Part shown: positions 12,514 through 21,767 of the stretch, in pieces | Numbering within the stretch: the first letter of the stretch is position 1 | How the letters are laid out: each line of letters starts with the position of its first letter | NCBI RefSeq assembly: GCF_003058055.1 | Contig: NZ_QBTZ01000001.1 | Coordinates: forward strand, 2,501-66,500 | Origin: Acidovorax sp. 107 | GTDB taxonomy: Bacteria; Pseudomonadota; Gammaproteobacteria; Burkholderiales; Burkholderiaceae_C | Direction: 5' to 3' | DNA length: 64,000 nt | Notes under the pieces: generated by a model | What the model was told of the DNA's origin: nothing | The model's database searches: none | What the model saw: the letters and a program-made list of their open reading frames with translations, nothing else | Position numbers and translations under genes: made by a program

Positions 12514-12582
12514 TTGATTACTCCTGAATTGATAGCTGCTGGCGCATGATTTACTAGCGCTTGCGGCACATTGGGCTTGAAA
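12514..12582 (+). repeat. Dispersed repeat, copy A (ends at the SDR start codon)
   Basis: A degenerate, partly palindromic element between the DUF695 and SDR genes. It holds gatagctgctggcgcat, ctagcgcttgcggc and a final ggcttgaaa that runs straight into the ATG at 12583. The ctagcgcttgcggc block is 13 of 14 identical to the copy in uvrA (56231), and the reverse complement of its 5' part matches the copy in the carboxylase beta gene (29864). It is the clearest copy in the window. Confidence 0.75.
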
Positions 12583-13251
12583 ATGAACTCCATACTCGTG
12601 ATCGGCGCGTCCCGGGGCATCGGCCTGGAGCTGGTGCGCCAGTACACCGACGCCGGGCGCCGCGTGATCGCCACTGTGCGCGACGACGCCGGCCGTGAAC
12701 GCGTGCTGGCGCTGGGTGCCGAGGCGCTCACCGTCGATGTGGCCAACCCCGCTAGCGTGAGCGGCCTGGCCTGGCAGCTCGACGGCGAAAAGCTGGACCT
12801 GGCGCTCTATGTGGCCGGCGTCATCCGCCGCCCCAACGCGCTCACGCCGCCCACGCAGCAAGACTTTGACGCCGTCATGCACACCAACGTGCTGGGCGCC
12901 ATGCAGGCCATTCCGCAGGTGGCGCCCCTGGTGGCTGACGCGGGCGGTGTGTTTGCGTTTCTGTCGTCCTCCATGTCGCAGATCGGCAGTGTGCCGAACA
13001 GCGGCTCGTGGCTGTACCGCACCAGCAAGGCCGCGCTCAACATGGCTGTGGCCGCCGCGCAGCACGACTACCCCGGCGCCACGCTGGTCACCATCGACCC
13101 TGGCTGGGTGCAGACCGACATGGGCGGCGGCGGTGCACCGCTGACGGTGGAAGACAGCGCGCGCGGCCTGCGCAGCACCCTGGCCAGCGTCACCGCTGCC
13201 GACAAGGGCCGCCTGCTGCACCACGACGGCCGCCGCGCTGCCCATTGGTAG
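12583..13251 (+). CDS. Short-chain dehydrogenase/reductase
   Basis: A 222-aa SDR with the nucleotide-binding motif IGASRGIG near the N terminus and an active-site region SSMSQIGSVPNSGSWLYRTSKAA, giving the Ser and Tyr-x3-Lys triad. The type resembles CsgA-like/sniffer carbonyl reductases, NAD(P)H-dependent; the substrate is unknown. It starts at 12583 directly after repeat copy A; an ATG four codons upstream (12571) lies inside the repeat. No convincing Shine-Dalgarno sequence is seen, so the repeat may supply the leader. Confidence 0.88.
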   Translation: MNSILVIGASRGIGLELVRQYTDAGRRVIATVRDDAGRERVLALGAEALTVDVANPASVSGLAWQLDGEKLDLALYVAGVIRRPNALTPPTQQDFDAVMHTNVLGAMQAIPQVAPLVADAGGVFAFLSSSMSQIGSVPNSGSWLYRTSKAALNMAVAAAQHDYPGATLVTIDPGWVQTDMGGGGAPLTVEDSARGLRSTLASVTAADKGRLLHHDGRRAAHW

Positions 13252-13305
13252 GCCGCAAGCCGGTAGGCCCCCGAATTTCTGAACAACGACTCTGGAGACA
13301 CTCCC

Positions 13306-14436
13306 ATGCTGCTGACCCAAGACCAGGAAATGATCCGCGACGCGGTGCGCGACTTTGCACAGACCGAGCTGTGGCCCCACGCCGCGCGCTGGGACAAGGA
13401 ACACCACTTCCCCAAGGAGGCCCATCAGGGCCTCGCCGCGCTGGGCGCCTACGGCATCTGCGTGCCCGAAGAGTTTGGCGGTGCCAACCTCGACTACCTC
13501 ACGCTCGCCCTGGTGCTCGAAGAGATCGCTGCCGGTGACGGCGGCACCAGCACCGCCATCAGCGTGACCAACTGCCCCGTCAACGCCATCCTCATGCGCT
13601 ACGGCAACGCGCAGCAAAAGCGCGACTGGCTCACGCCGCTGGCGCGTGGCGAGATGCTGGGCGCTTTCTGCCTGACCGAGCCGCATGTGGGCTCCGACGC
13701 CTCCGCACTGCGCACCACGGCGGTCAAGCAGGGCGACGAATACGTGATCAACGGCGTCAAGCAGTTCATCACCAGCGGCAAGAACGGCCATGTGGCCATC
13801 GTGATCGCCGTGACCGACAAGGGCGCGGGCAAGAAGGGCATGAGTGCCTTCCTGGTGCCGACCAGCAACCCCGGCTATGTGGTGGCGCGGCTGGAAGACA
13901 AGCTGGGCCAGCACAGCAGCGACACGGCACAGATCAACTTTGACAACTGCCGCATCCCGGCCGAGAACCTCATCGGCGCCGAAGGTGAGGGTTACAAGAT
14001 CGCCCTGGGCGCACTCGAAGGCGGCCGCATTGGCATCGCCGCCCAAAGCGTGGGCATGGCGCGCAGCGCGTTCGATGCAGCGCTGGCGTATTCCAAAGAG
14101 CGCGAGAGCTTCGGCACCGCCATCTTCAACCACCAGGCCGTGGGCTTTCGCCTGGCCGACTGCGCCACGCAGATCGAGGCCGCACGCCAGCTCATCTGGC
14201 ACGCCGCCGCGCTGCGCGATGCCGGCAAGCCCTGCCTGAAGGAAGCCGCCATGGCCAAGCTGTTTGCCAGCGAGATGGCCGAGCGCGTGTGCAGCGCCGC
14301 CATTCAGACGCTGGGCGGCTACGGCGTGGTGAATGATTTCCCGGTGGAGCGCATCTACCGTGACGTGCGCGTGTGCCAGATCTACGAAGGCACGAGCGAC
14401 GTGCAGAAGATCATCATCCAGCGCGCGTTGGCGTAG
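13306..14436 (+). CDS. Acyl-CoA dehydrogenase (short/branched-chain type)
   Basis: A 376-aa flavoenzyme oxidising an acyl-CoA to the 2-enoyl-CoA with ETF as acceptor. Unlike the enzyme at 6352 it keeps the common catalytic glutamate near the C terminus (IYEGTSDVQKIII, Glu361). FAD motifs CLTEPHVGSD and SFGTAIFNHQAVGF are present. It sits 54 bases after the SDR with ctctggagacactccc before its ATG. Substrate is probably butyryl-, isobutyryl- or 2-methylbutyryl-CoA; sequence alone does not decide. Confidence 0.93.
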   Translation: MLLTQDQEMIRDAVRDFAQTELWPHAARWDKEHHFPKEAHQGLAALGAYGICVPEEFGGANLDYLTLALVLEEIAAGDGGTSTAISVTNCPVNAILMRYGNAQQKRDWLTPLARGEMLGAFCLTEPHVGSDASALRTTAVKQGDEYVINGVKQFITSGKNGHVAIVIAVTDKGAGKKGMSAFLVPTSNPGYVVARLEDKLGQHSSDTAQINFDNCRIPAENLIGAEGEGYKIALGALEGGRIGIAAQSVGMARSAFDAALAYSKERESFGTAIFNHQAVGFRLADCATQIEAARQLIWHAAALRDAGKPCLKEAAMAKLFASEMAERVCSAAIQTLGGYGVVNDFPVERIYRDVRVCQIYEGTSDVQKIIIQRALA

Positions 14437-14456
14437 GCCGTCTTTCGGCGCCTCGC

Positions 14457-15632
14457 TCAGGCGCCCTTGCGCAACTCGCGCTCCAGCAGCGCCAGCCGCT
14501 CGGGCTCGGCGTGGTGCCGGGCCATCGGCTGCACGCTGGCAAACACGGTCCGCCCCATTTCCGCGCGCCCGCTCCAGGCCAGGGCCAGCGCGTAGTCGCA
14601 GGTGCACACGGCCAGTGAGGGCCAGGCGCCCGGGGCCTTGCGCACCAGCCCCAGAAATTGCTCACACGCCTTGCCCAGGTGGCTGGCTGCCTCGCCCGCG
14701 CGGGCCGGGTCACGCAGCGCAATCATGCCCCGCACCCAGTCGATGAATGCTTGCCCGTGGGGTGGCAGCATGGCGGGCTGTAGCATGTCCACGAGGCGCT
14801 GCGCTTCGTCGGTGTGGCCCGCGCGGGCCTCACCCAGGGCCAGGTCCATCTGCAGCGTAGGCTCTCCTGGCCGCTGCGCCATCAGGTCGCGCAGGCTGGC
14901 GGTAAAGCCCGCATGGTCGCCCGTGGCCAGGGGCAGGGTGTAGATGCGGGCCAAGAATTCGCCTTCGTCCGGCGGGCGCATGGGGTGGATGCGCAAGCGC
15001 AGGATCGCGGCGTCCACCCCTTCGGCGCGCGCCTCGAACCAGGCCATGCGCACGGCGGCATCCCAGGCGGGCTGCCGCAAGAACGCATGCCGTTCGGCCG
15101 CACGGGCCAGCCGCTGGGCCAGCACGTCCAGGCGTGGCAGGTCGCCCGTGGCGTGCGCGTGCAGCATCTGCTGGTACATGCGCTGAAACTGGTGCATGTA
15201 GGCAAACACCCCCAGCGGCGCCAGCATGGCCAGTACCAAAATGCCTTGCACCCACGGGCTCCATTGGCGCCACACGGCCAGCGCCACCAGGGCCGCGCAC
15301 ACCAGCAGCCAGGTGCGGTTGTTGCGCAGCAGCTGGCGCAGCGTAGTCCACAGGCCGGGGTTCTCCTGGGCTTCGATCTGGTCGCGCGCCAGCTGGCGCA
15401 GCGCCTTCACGTCCAGGGCGCCCAGCACGTCGTCCGCCATCTCGGTCATCGCACGGGCATACAGCCCCGAGGTGTGCAGCTGCACCTGGGTGAGCGGCGG
15501 CTGCTGCAGCGCAGCAATGGCCTGCATGGCTTCTTCCGCCGTCTGGGCATGCACGAAGCCCTCGGTGGGGCGGCCCTGGGCGTCCTGCGCCTGGTACAGC
15601 CAGCGGGGCGGCTGTGGCTGGTGGGTGGTCAT
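14457..15632 (-). CDS. Membrane protein with two helices and a TPR-like C-terminal part
   Basis: A 391-aa protein of unknown function. A cytosolic N-terminal part starts PRWLYQAQDAQGRPTEGFV, followed by two membrane segments (about residues 106-121 and 128-146), then a long alpha-helical, Ala/Arg-rich C-terminal region with tetratricopeptide-like spacing (LMAQRPGEPTLQMDLALGEARAG). The helix-hairpin-helix layout recalls rhomboid-associated or GYF-like sensor proteins, but no named family is certain. ATG at 15632 is preferred because an upstream ATG adds an atypical Arg/Pro-rich tail. It is convergent with the acyl-CoA dehydrogenase gene. Confidence 0.7.
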   Translation of the reverse strand: MTTHQPQPPRWLYQAQDAQGRPTEGFVHAQTAEEAMQAIAALQQPPLTQVQLHTSGLYARAMTEMADDVLGALDVKALRQLARDQIEAQENPGLWTTLRQLLRNNRTWLLVCAALVALAVWRQWSPWVQGILVLAMLAPLGVFAYMHQFQRMYQQMLHAHATGDLPRLDVLAQRLARAAERHAFLRQPAWDAAVRMAWFEARAEGVDAAILRLRIHPMRPPDEGEFLARIYTLPLATGDHAGFTASLRDLMAQRPGEPTLQMDLALGEARAGHTDEAQRLVDMLQPAMLPPHGQAFIDWVRGMIALRDPARAGEAASHLGKACEQFLGLVRKAPGAWPSLAVCTCDYALALAWSGRAEMGRTVFASVQPMARHHAEPERLALLERELRKGA

Positions 15633-15819
15633 GGTGTGGCTCCCTCGTGGTGTGGCTTGCCAGCGCGCGCAAGGCGCCGGTCTGTGGCTGCGCATCGTAG
15701 GGGGGCCGAGCGCTTGCGTTCTGCCACGGCTGGACGGGCGGTGTACCGCGGGCAGACGACCGGTGCCGTGGTGGCGCCCAATGTGGCGGGCCGCGCACCA
15801 GCCCGCGTCCCCGCAGCGA

Positions 15820-16176
15820 TCAGCCAGGGCTTTGCAGCTGCGCCAGCGTCACAAACTCCAGCGCGCGGGCGTGGGTGCATTCCAGGATCACCGGAGGCGC
15901 TACGCCCGCCTGGTAGGCCTCCTTCCAGCGCAGGGCGCACAAGCACCAGCGGTTGTTGGGCCGCAGCCCCGCAAACCGATGCTCCGGCCGGGGCGTGATA
16001 AGGTCATTGCCCCGCGCGAGCGAGAAGTCCAGAAACGCCTGCGTCATGCGCGCGCAGATCACGTGCGTGCCGTGGTCATGCTCGTCGGTGTTGCAGCAGC
16101 CGTCGCGGAAGTAGCCTGTCAGTGGGTCGTAGGAGCAGGGCATCAGCAAGGTGCCCAGAACGTTCAGTGCAGTCAT
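15820..16176 (-). CDS. DUF2237 family protein
   Basis: A 118-aa protein whose sequence follows the DUF2237 pattern closely: NVLGTLLMPCSYDPLTGYFRDGCC at the N terminus, ARMTQAFLDFSLARGNDLITPRPEH in the middle and NNRWCLCALRWKEAYQAG toward the end. Conserved cysteines suggest a metal or redox site, but no function is established. The ATG at 16176 was chosen because the family starts about here; sequence upstream lacks family features. Confidence 0.88.
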   Translation of the reverse strand: MTALNVLGTLLMPCSYDPLTGYFRDGCCNTDEHDHGTHVICARMTQAFLDFSLARGNDLITPRPEHRFAGLRPNNRWCLCALRWKEAYQAGVAPPVILECTHARALEFVTLAQLQSPG

Positions 16177-16264
16177 ATCGTGTTGCGGTTGGCAGGTGGC
16201 AGAAACCAGATGGACCGATGTTTGTGGAGGAGGTGCTTTGGCAAGGCGTGCGGTCGGCAGTCGC

Positions 16265-16744
16265 TCAGTCTCCATCGCCCCGGCGGCGCAGCACGACGGT
16301 GATCTGCCCGTTGGTCTCGATGGTGGCGCGCTCCACCTCATGGGCGTGCAGGCAGCCCCCGGCGCGCAGCGCGGCCTCCACGTCCTCGCGGGTCAGCAGT
16401 TCCTTGCGCATCAGCGTCTGGTTCAGCTCGCCCTGGTGGATCAGTACCTGGGCCTTGCCGTCCACCCAGCGTCCAATGCGTGGGAAGTGGAACGCCAGCC
16501 GCGCCAGCACCACATGCATCAGCATCAGCGTGCTGGCCGAGATCAGCCCGCCCACCAGCGAGTTATCGCCTGCGTTCATCGAGTTTTGCACGGCGTTCGA
16601 CAGGATCAGCAGCAGGATCAGATCAAACGGCTCGTACTGCCCCGTCTGCCGTTTGCCCGACAGGCGCATGAACACCAGCAAGAACAGATACACCACCACG
16701 CCGCGCAGCACAAACTCCCACCACGGCACGCTCATTTGCCACAT
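16265..16744 (-). CDS. DUF421 (YetF-like) membrane protein
   Basis: A 159-aa protein with two or three N-terminal membrane helices (VPWWEFVLRGVVVYLFLLVF, then PFDLILLLILSNAVQNSM and LISASTLMLMHVVLARL) and a cytosolic C-terminal domain with KAQVLIHQGELNQTLMRKELLTREDVEAALR, as in YetF/YdfS-type DUF421 proteins. Function is not known; Bacillus homologues affect spore coat properties. The ATG at 16744 has aagga upstream; an ATG at 16735 is also possible. Confidence 0.9.
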   Translation of the reverse strand: MWQMSVPWWEFVLRGVVVYLFLLVFMRLSGKRQTGQYEPFDLILLLILSNAVQNSMNAGDNSLVGGLISASTLMLMHVVLARLAFHFPRIGRWVDGKAQVLIHQGELNQTLMRKELLTREDVEAALRAGGCLHAHEVERATIETNGQITVVLRRRGDGD

Positions 16745-16906
16745 TGCAAGGTTCCTTGTTGGATGCTTGGGTAGCAGGCAGTCTACGGCCTGCGGCGCGC
16801 CGTCGATTCCCTGAGCGAAAATCCCGCACAGTCCCCCGTGCAGTCCGTCCGCACCGCAGTGGCCGCCACGGGCGCCGTCTGCCGACCCCAACGAAAGAGC
16901 CGATCC

Positions 16907-17605
16907 ATGCAACGCCGCCAATTCACCCAAGCCAGCCTCGCCGGGGCTCTGCTGTGCGCCACTGCGCAACACGCCTGGGCCCTGTCGCTGGGCGACCTGA
17001 GCAACGCCGATGCCTCCAGCGGACTCAAGGCGGCGCTGGCCCAGGGCGCGCAAGCGGCGGTGTCGCTGCTGGGCCGCAACGACGGCTTTCTGGGCAACCC
17101 CAAGGTGCGCATTGGCCTGCCCGGCTATCTGGACGACGCTGCCAAGGTGATGAAGTCCCTGGGCCAGGGCAAGCGCATCGATGAGTTGGTGGTGTCCATC
17201 AACCGTGCCGCCGAGGCGGCCGTTCCCATGGGCAAGGATTTGCTGGTCGGCGCCGTGCAGAGCATGACGGTGACCGACGCCAAGAACATCCTCACCGGTG
17301 GTGACAACTCGGTGACGGCCTTCTTTGCCGACAAGACCCGGGTACCACTGGGCCAGCGCTTCTTGCCGGTGGTGAATCAGGCGACGGAAAAGGTCGGCCT
17401 CACGCAAAAGTACAACGCCTTCGCGGGCAAGGCTGCGAGCTTTGGCCTGCTGAAGGCCGAAGACGCCAACCTGGCGCACTACGTTACCGGCAAGACGCTC
17501 GATGGCCTGTACTTCATGATCGGAGAGGAAGAGCGCCGCATCCGCCAGGACCCGGCAGGCGCCGGCAGCGCCATCGCACGCAAGGTGTTTGGCGCCTTGC
17601 GCTGA
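16907..17605 (+). CDS. DUF4197 family exported protein
   Basis: A 232-aa protein with a signal peptide starting QRRQFTQASLAGALLCATAQ and a predicted cleavage near AWALS. The mature part has the DUF4197 hallmarks: LSNADASSGLKAAL, AVSLLGRNDGFLGNPKVRIGLP and FADKTRVPLGQRFLPVV. Periplasmic location is likely; the role is unknown. Ten bases separate its stop from the next gene's ATG, so it may be co-transcribed with the YchJ-like gene. Confidence 0.9.
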   Translation: MQRRQFTQASLAGALLCATAQHAWALSLGDLSNADASSGLKAALAQGAQAAVSLLGRNDGFLGNPKVRIGLPGYLDDAAKVMKSLGQGKRIDELVVSINRAAEAAVPMGKDLLVGAVQSMTVTDAKNILTGGDNSVTAFFADKTRVPLGQRFLPVVNQATEKVGLTQKYNAFAGKAASFGLLKAEDANLAHYVTGKTLDGLYFMIGEEERRIRQDPAGAGSAIARKVFGALR

Positions 17606-17617
17606 AGGGCTGCCGCG

Positions 17618-18067
17618 ATGTCTTTGCCACGGCCCACCGACCCTTGCCCCTGCGGGCGCCCGGCGCCTGCGGGCCCTGGAGGCAGCAAGGGCAAAAGCGC
17701 TGCCCCCTTGCCATTCGCCAGCTGTTGCGGCCGTTACCTAGCTGCACCTGGGGTGGATGCCGTCGCTGCCCCGGATGCAGAAAGCCTCATGCGGTCGCGC
17801 TACACCGCCTTTGTGTGCGAGCGGGCCGACTACCTGCAGGCCACCTGGCATGCCAGCACGCGCCCGGCAGCACTCGACTTCGACGCTGGTGCCAAATGGC
17901 TGGGCCTGGACGTGCGCCGCCACGTCATCACCGATGCCGAACACGCCGTGGTCGAGTTCGTGGCCCGCTACCGTGTGGGCGGCCGTGCCGTGCGCCTGCA
18001 CGAGACCAGCCGCTTTGTGCGCGAGGGCGGGCAGTGGTTTTACGTCGATGGAGACCAGCAGGGCTGA
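17618..18067 (+). CDS. YchJ-like UPF0225 protein
   Basis: A 149-aa protein. The N terminus CPCGRP with FASCCGRYL is the SEC-C-like zinc-binding motif of UPF0225/YchJ, followed by [23 protein letters not shown] and the NTF2-like C-terminal strand-rich domain ending [18 protein letters not shown]. The molecular function is unestablished. The stop codon overlaps the start of dispersed repeat copy B. Confidence 0.88.
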   Translation: MSLPRPTDPCPCGRPAPAGPGGSKGKSAAPLPFASCCGRYLAAPGVDAVAAPDAESLMRSRYTAFVCERADYLQATWHASTRPAALDFDAGAKWLGLDVRRHVITDAEHAVVEFVARYRVGGRAVRLHETSRFVREGGQWFYVDGDQQG

Positions 18068-18127
18068 AATCCAAGCCAAAACTGCTCCATGCGCTAGATA
18101 AATATGCCTTGATAGCTATGAAATTTG
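18067..18127 (-). repeat. Dispersed repeat, copy B (contains the HAD start codon)
   Basis: A degenerate copy in the orientation opposite to copy A: ccaagccaaaactgctcc, atgcgctagataaatatgcc and gatagctatgaaat follow the order of the reverse complement of copy A. The ATG of the HAD gene (18118) lies within it, so the repeat seems to supply the 5' leader and the first codons. Confidence 0.65.
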
Positions 18128-18771
18128 AAGCAATCCTGTTTGACTGCGATGGTGTGCTGGTGGACAGCGAGCCCATCACCAACGGCGTTCTGCGCGACAT
18201 GCTGGCCGAGGCCGGGTGGGTGCTGACACCCGAAGAGTGCATGCGCCTCTTCATCGGCAAGATGGTGCGCAGCGAGGCCGCGCGCATTGAGCACCACACC
18301 GGCCGCCCGCTGACCGACGAATGGATGTCGGCCTTCTACGCGCGCCGCAACGCCGCACTGGAGGCGCAGCTCACCGCCATCGAGCACATCCATGGCGCCG
18401 TCGAGCGCGTGCACGCCCACCATGATGGGCGCATTGCCTGTGCCTCGGGGGCTGATCGTTTCAAGGTCGAGATGCAGCTGGCCAAGGTGGGCCTGGCGCC
18501 GTACTTCGCGGGCCGCATCTTCAGCGGCCACGAGATGCCCGCCACCAAGCCCGCGCCCGACGTGTACCTGGCTGCCGCCGCTGCGCTGCAGGCCACGCCC
18601 ACGTGCTGTGCGGTGGTTGAAGACACGGTGACCGGCGTGACTGCGGGCGTGGCCGCCGGGGCCACCGTGTTTGCCTACGCGCCGCTGGACGATGGCGCCG
18701 CGCTGCGGGCCGCCGGGGCGCAGCATGTGTTTTGCAGCATGGCCGAGCTGCCGGGCCTGCTGGGCTGCTGA
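18118..18771 (+). CDS. HAD-superfamily hydrolase (phosphoglycolate phosphatase-like)
   Basis: A 217-aa HAD hydrolase of the beta-phosphoglucomutase/Gph-like subfamily. Motif I is FDCDGVLVDSEP with Asp9 and Asp11; motif II is ACASGADRFKVE; motif III Lys lies in EMPATKPAPDVYLAAA; motif IV is VVEDTVTGVTAG. It hydrolyses a sugar or small-molecule phosphate, substrate unknown. Its ATG falls inside dispersed repeat copy B. The stop is 12 bases before the LysR gene. Confidence 0.9.
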   Translation: MKFEAILFDCDGVLVDSEPITNGVLRDMLAEAGWVLTPEECMRLFIGKMVRSEAARIEHHTGRPLTDEWMSAFYARRNAALEAQLTAIEHIHGAVERVHAHHDGRIACASGADRFKVEMQLAKVGLAPYFAGRIFSGHEMPATKPAPDVYLAAAAALQATPTCCAVVEDTVTGVTAGVAAGATVFAYAPLDDGAALRAAGAQHVFCSMAELPGLLGC

Positions 18772-18782
18772 GCCGGACCGCC

Positions 18783-19679
18783 ATGACCCGCCGCGTCGAT
18801 GCCTACAGCCTGCGCCTGTTCGCCGCCGTGGCGCAAGAGGGCTCCATCGTGCGAGCTGCGGCGCGCGAGCACATTGCGCCGTCGGCGCTGAGCCGTCGCC
18901 TGACGGACCTGGAGCATGCCTTTGGTACGCCGCTGCTGGTGCGCTCGCCGCGCGGCGTGCAGCTGACGGAGGCGGGTCTCCTGGTGTTTGAGCGTGGGCA
19001 GCAGATCGATCAGGGGCTGCAGCAGCTCGCACGCGAGGTGCAGTCGCTCGATGGCCGCGTGGCGGGCACGGTGCGTGTGGCGGCCAACACGTCAGCGGTG
19101 GTCGGCTTCCTGCCAGAACGGCTCAAGACCCTGTTGGCCCGGCATCCGGCCCTGCATGTTTCGCTCAAGGAGCTGGATACGCCGGAGGTGGTGCGCAGCT
19201 GCCTGGACGACCATGCCGACGTGGGCGTGGGGGTGTGCATGGATGTGCCCGCAGGCATGGAGCGCTGGCATTTCGCCAGCGACCCGCTGCTGGTGGTGCT
19301 GCCGCGTGGCCACGTGCTGGCCCGGCGCAGTGCCGTGGGGTTTGCCCAGGCGCTCGAGTGGCCGCTGATCGGTGTGCGGGCTGGGGGCTCGCTGGACCGC
19401 TTCGTGCATGCCCAGGCACTGGCCGCCGGGCGCAGCCTGCAGATGGCCGTCTCCGTGGGCAGCTTCGACGCCGTGTGCCGCATGGTCGAAGCGGGCCTGG
19501 GCATTGCCATCGTGCCCCAGAGCGCGGCGGCCGCCTATGCAGGAAGCCGCCACTTTGTGCGCCGTCCGCTGCAGGAGGACTGGGCCGCCCGTGAGCTGTG
19601 CCTGTACGCCCTGCGCAAGACGCCGCGCCTGCGCTCGGTGCAGGCCGTCATCGACAGCTGGAGTGGGCCCGCGGGATAA
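18783..19679 (+). CDS. LysR-family transcriptional regulator
   Basis: A 298-aa LysR regulator with the N-terminal winged helix (YSLRLFAAVAQEGSIVRAAAREHIAPSALSRRL) and a two-lobed co-inducer domain (LLVVLPRGHVLARR, VSVGSFDAVCRMVEAGLGIAIVPQ). It is on the same strand as, and 79 bases before, the hydratase-binding protein-dehydrogenase genes, so it most likely senses the acid they handle. The ligand cannot be read from sequence. Confidence 0.92.
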   Translation: MTRRVDAYSLRLFAAVAQEGSIVRAAAREHIAPSALSRRLTDLEHAFGTPLLVRSPRGVQLTEAGLLVFERGQQIDQGLQQLAREVQSLDGRVAGTVRVAANTSAVVGFLPERLKTLLARHPALHVSLKELDTPEVVRSCLDDHADVGVGVCMDVPAGMERWHFASDPLLVVLPRGHVLARRSAVGFAQALEWPLIGVRAGGSLDRFVHAQALAAGRSLQMAVSVGSFDAVCRMVEAGLGIAIVPQSAAAAYAGSRHFVRRPLQEDWAARELCLYALRKTPRLRSVQAVIDSWSGPAG

Positions 19680-19758
19680 CCCGGATCGCGATTTTTGCGA
19701 GACCCCCTGTGCTGCATTGGCGCTTGGCCTGCGTTGGGCGTCGGCCGATCATGCAGGC

Positions 19759-21741
19759 ATGCAAGCCCATGCCAGCACAGTCCGCTTTGACGGCCGCATC
19801 CTTTTTCTCAGCCAATCCGCCGATGTGATGCAACGGCAGATGGTCGACGCAGCGCTCACCCCGGGGGCGGCCGGTGCGCTGCGCGACGATGTCTCCACCG
19901 ACGAGATCACGCCGCTGCCCATCCTCACCCACTACGACGCGCAGCTGGGCCGGTACCCGTACACGGGCTTCAGGGCCGGCGACAGCCTGCCCATCGTGGC
20001 CGATGCGGTGCGTCAGGGGGGCTTTCAGGTCACGGTGGCAGGCAAGCGTTATGGCAAGGGCTCCTCGCGCGAGCACAGCCCCGCCGCAGAAAAACTGGCG
20101 GGCATCCGCCTGGTGGTGGCCGAGAGCTTTGAGCGCATCTACCGCCAGAACGCCGACAACATCGGCCTGTTCACCTCCACCGACTTTGGCCTCATCGAGC
20201 GCATCCAGCGTGGCGAGGCCATCGCCATCGACGAACTGGTGGCGGGCCGCGATGCGCTGGCGGCCGCCATCCTGCGCAGTGGCGGGCTGCTGCGTTTTGG
20301 CCAGCGCTTCATGCAGGGCGTGGCGCCCGTGGCCGAGTCGGGGCAGGGCGGCGTTGCGCCGCGCACGCTGTTCGAGAAGATCATCGCCCGCCACGCATTG
20401 GCCACCGAACTGACCGCTGCGCATGCCGCGCCCGGCGACGGCGCCTTTGTGCAGGCCGACTGGCGCTTCATCCATGAGTACTACACCGGCATGGCCGCCC
20501 ACATGCTGGGGGCGGAGTTCGGCACATCGCTGGCACTGAACGGGCCCGAGTCCATCGTGGTGTTCGAGGACCACACCTCCTACGTGCACGAAAGCGCGAC
20601 CCACGTGCGGGCCGGCCTGGTGCCCAACGTGCTCGCCATGTGTGCAGCGCAGCGCGCTTTTGCCAGGCGCTTTGGCCTGCGCATGCACCGCACCCTCACC
20701 GAGGACGAGGCCCGCAGGGACGATGGCAGCAACGTCGCAGGCATCTCGCACGCGATGATGGCCGAGCACTACGCGCTGCCCGGCCAGGTGGTGGTGGGCA
20801 CGGATTCGCACACCCCGCACAGCGGCGCGCTGGGCTGCGTGGCCTTTGGTGTGGGCACGACGGACATGGCCAATGCCTTTGTGACGGGCGCGGTGCGGCT
20901 CACGGTGCCCGAGCAACTGCGCATCGTGCTCGACGGTGCGGTGCCCGCCGGCGTGACGGCCAAGGACATCGTGCTGCACCTGCTGGCGCTGCCGGCCATC
21001 CGTGCGGGTGCCGGGTTGGGCAAGGTGTTCGAGTTCTGTGGCCCGGCCGTGGCGGCACTGTCCACCGACGAGCGTGCCACCCTGACCAACATGACGGCCG
21101 AGCTGGGTGGCTTTACCGGCATCGTGGCGCCCGATGCCGAAACGGTGCGCTTTCTGCGCGAGCGGCGTGGGGTGGATTTCACGATCGAGCCCTGGATGCA
21201 CAGCGACGCCGGGGCCCGGTACGCGCAAACCATAACAGTGGACTGCACGGCGCTCACGCCCATGCTGGCGCGCCCCGGCGACCCGGGCAATGGCCTGCCG
21301 CTGGCCGATCTGGCCGGGCCCGTTACGGTGCACATCGCCTACGGGGGCTCGTGCACGGCGGGCAAGCGTGAGGACTTCGACCTGTACCACGGCGTGCTGC
21401 AGTGGGCCGCGCAGCGCGGCCTGCGCGTGGCGCCACATGTGCAGCTGTTTTTGCAGTTCGGCACCACGGCCGTGCGCGACTACTGTGTGGCGCGCGGTTA
21501 CATGCCGGTGTTCGAGCAGGTCGGCGCGCGCATGCTGCAGCCGTCGTGTGGGGCCTGCGGCAACTGCGGGCCAGGCTCGTCCACCACCGCCGACCAGGTC
21601 ACGGTGAGCGCCATCAACCGCAATTTTCCGGGCCGGGGCGGCCCGGGCCCCGTCTGGCTGGCCAGCCCGCCCACGGTGGTGGCCAGCGCAATTGCGGGCG
21701 AACTGCTGTCCTTTGCGGACCTCAAGGCACGGCACCCCTGA
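19759..21741 (+). CDS. Fused aconitase-family hydratase, small domain first
   Basis: A 660-aa single chain carrying both parts of an isopropylmalate-isomerase-like enzyme in reversed order. Residues about 40-190 are the LeuD-type swivel domain (YGKGSSREHSPAAEKL at 98-113). From about residue 202 follows the LeuC-type large domain (RTLFEKIIARHAL, VVGTDSHTPHSGALGCVAFG). The [4Fe-4S] ligands are visible as Cys532 (YGGSCTAG), Cys597 and Cys600 (PSCGACGNCGPG). It should isomerise or hydrate a C4-C7 hydroxy-di- or tricarboxylate. Neighbours are a Bug binding protein and a LeuB-like dehydrogenase. A true LeuCD role is unlikely given the fusion and context; the substrate is unknown. Confidence 0.85.
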   Translation: MQAHASTVRFDGRILFLSQSADVMQRQMVDAALTPGAAGALRDDVSTDEITPLPILTHYDAQLGRYPYTGFRAGDSLPIVADAVRQGGFQVTVAGKRYGKGSSREHSPAAEKLAGIRLVVAESFERIYRQNADNIGLFTSTDFGLIERIQRGEAIAIDELVAGRDALAAAILRSGGLLRFGQRFMQGVAPVAESGQGGVAPRTLFEKIIARHALATELTAAHAAPGDGAFVQADWRFIHEYYTGMAAHMLGAEFGTSLALNGPESIVVFEDHTSYVHESATHVRAGLVPNVLAMCAAQRAFARRFGLRMHRTLTEDEARRDDGSNVAGISHAMMAEHYALPGQVVVGTDSHTPHSGALGCVAFGVGTTDMANAFVTGAVRLTVPEQLRIVLDGAVPAGVTAKDIVLHLLALPAIRAGAGLGKVFEFCGPAVAALSTDERATLTNMTAELGGFTGIVAPDAETVRFLRERRGVDFTIEPWMHSDAGARYAQTITVDCTALTPMLARPGDPGNGLPLADLAGPVTVHIAYGGSCTAGKREDFDLYHGVLQWAAQRGLRVAPHVQLFLQFGTTAVRDYCVARGYMPVFEQVGARMLQPSCGACGNCGPGSSTTADQVTVSAINRNFPGRGGPGPVWLASPPTVVASAIAGELLSFADLKARHP

Positions 21742-21767
21742 ACAAACACAACGACAGGAGACAAACG

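Noticed and set aside
19759..21741. Reading the fused hydratase as a frameshifted leuCD pair or as AcnA
   Set aside because: The frame is continuous, the small domain precedes the large one, and AcnA/AcnB have a different domain order and length (about 890 aa).
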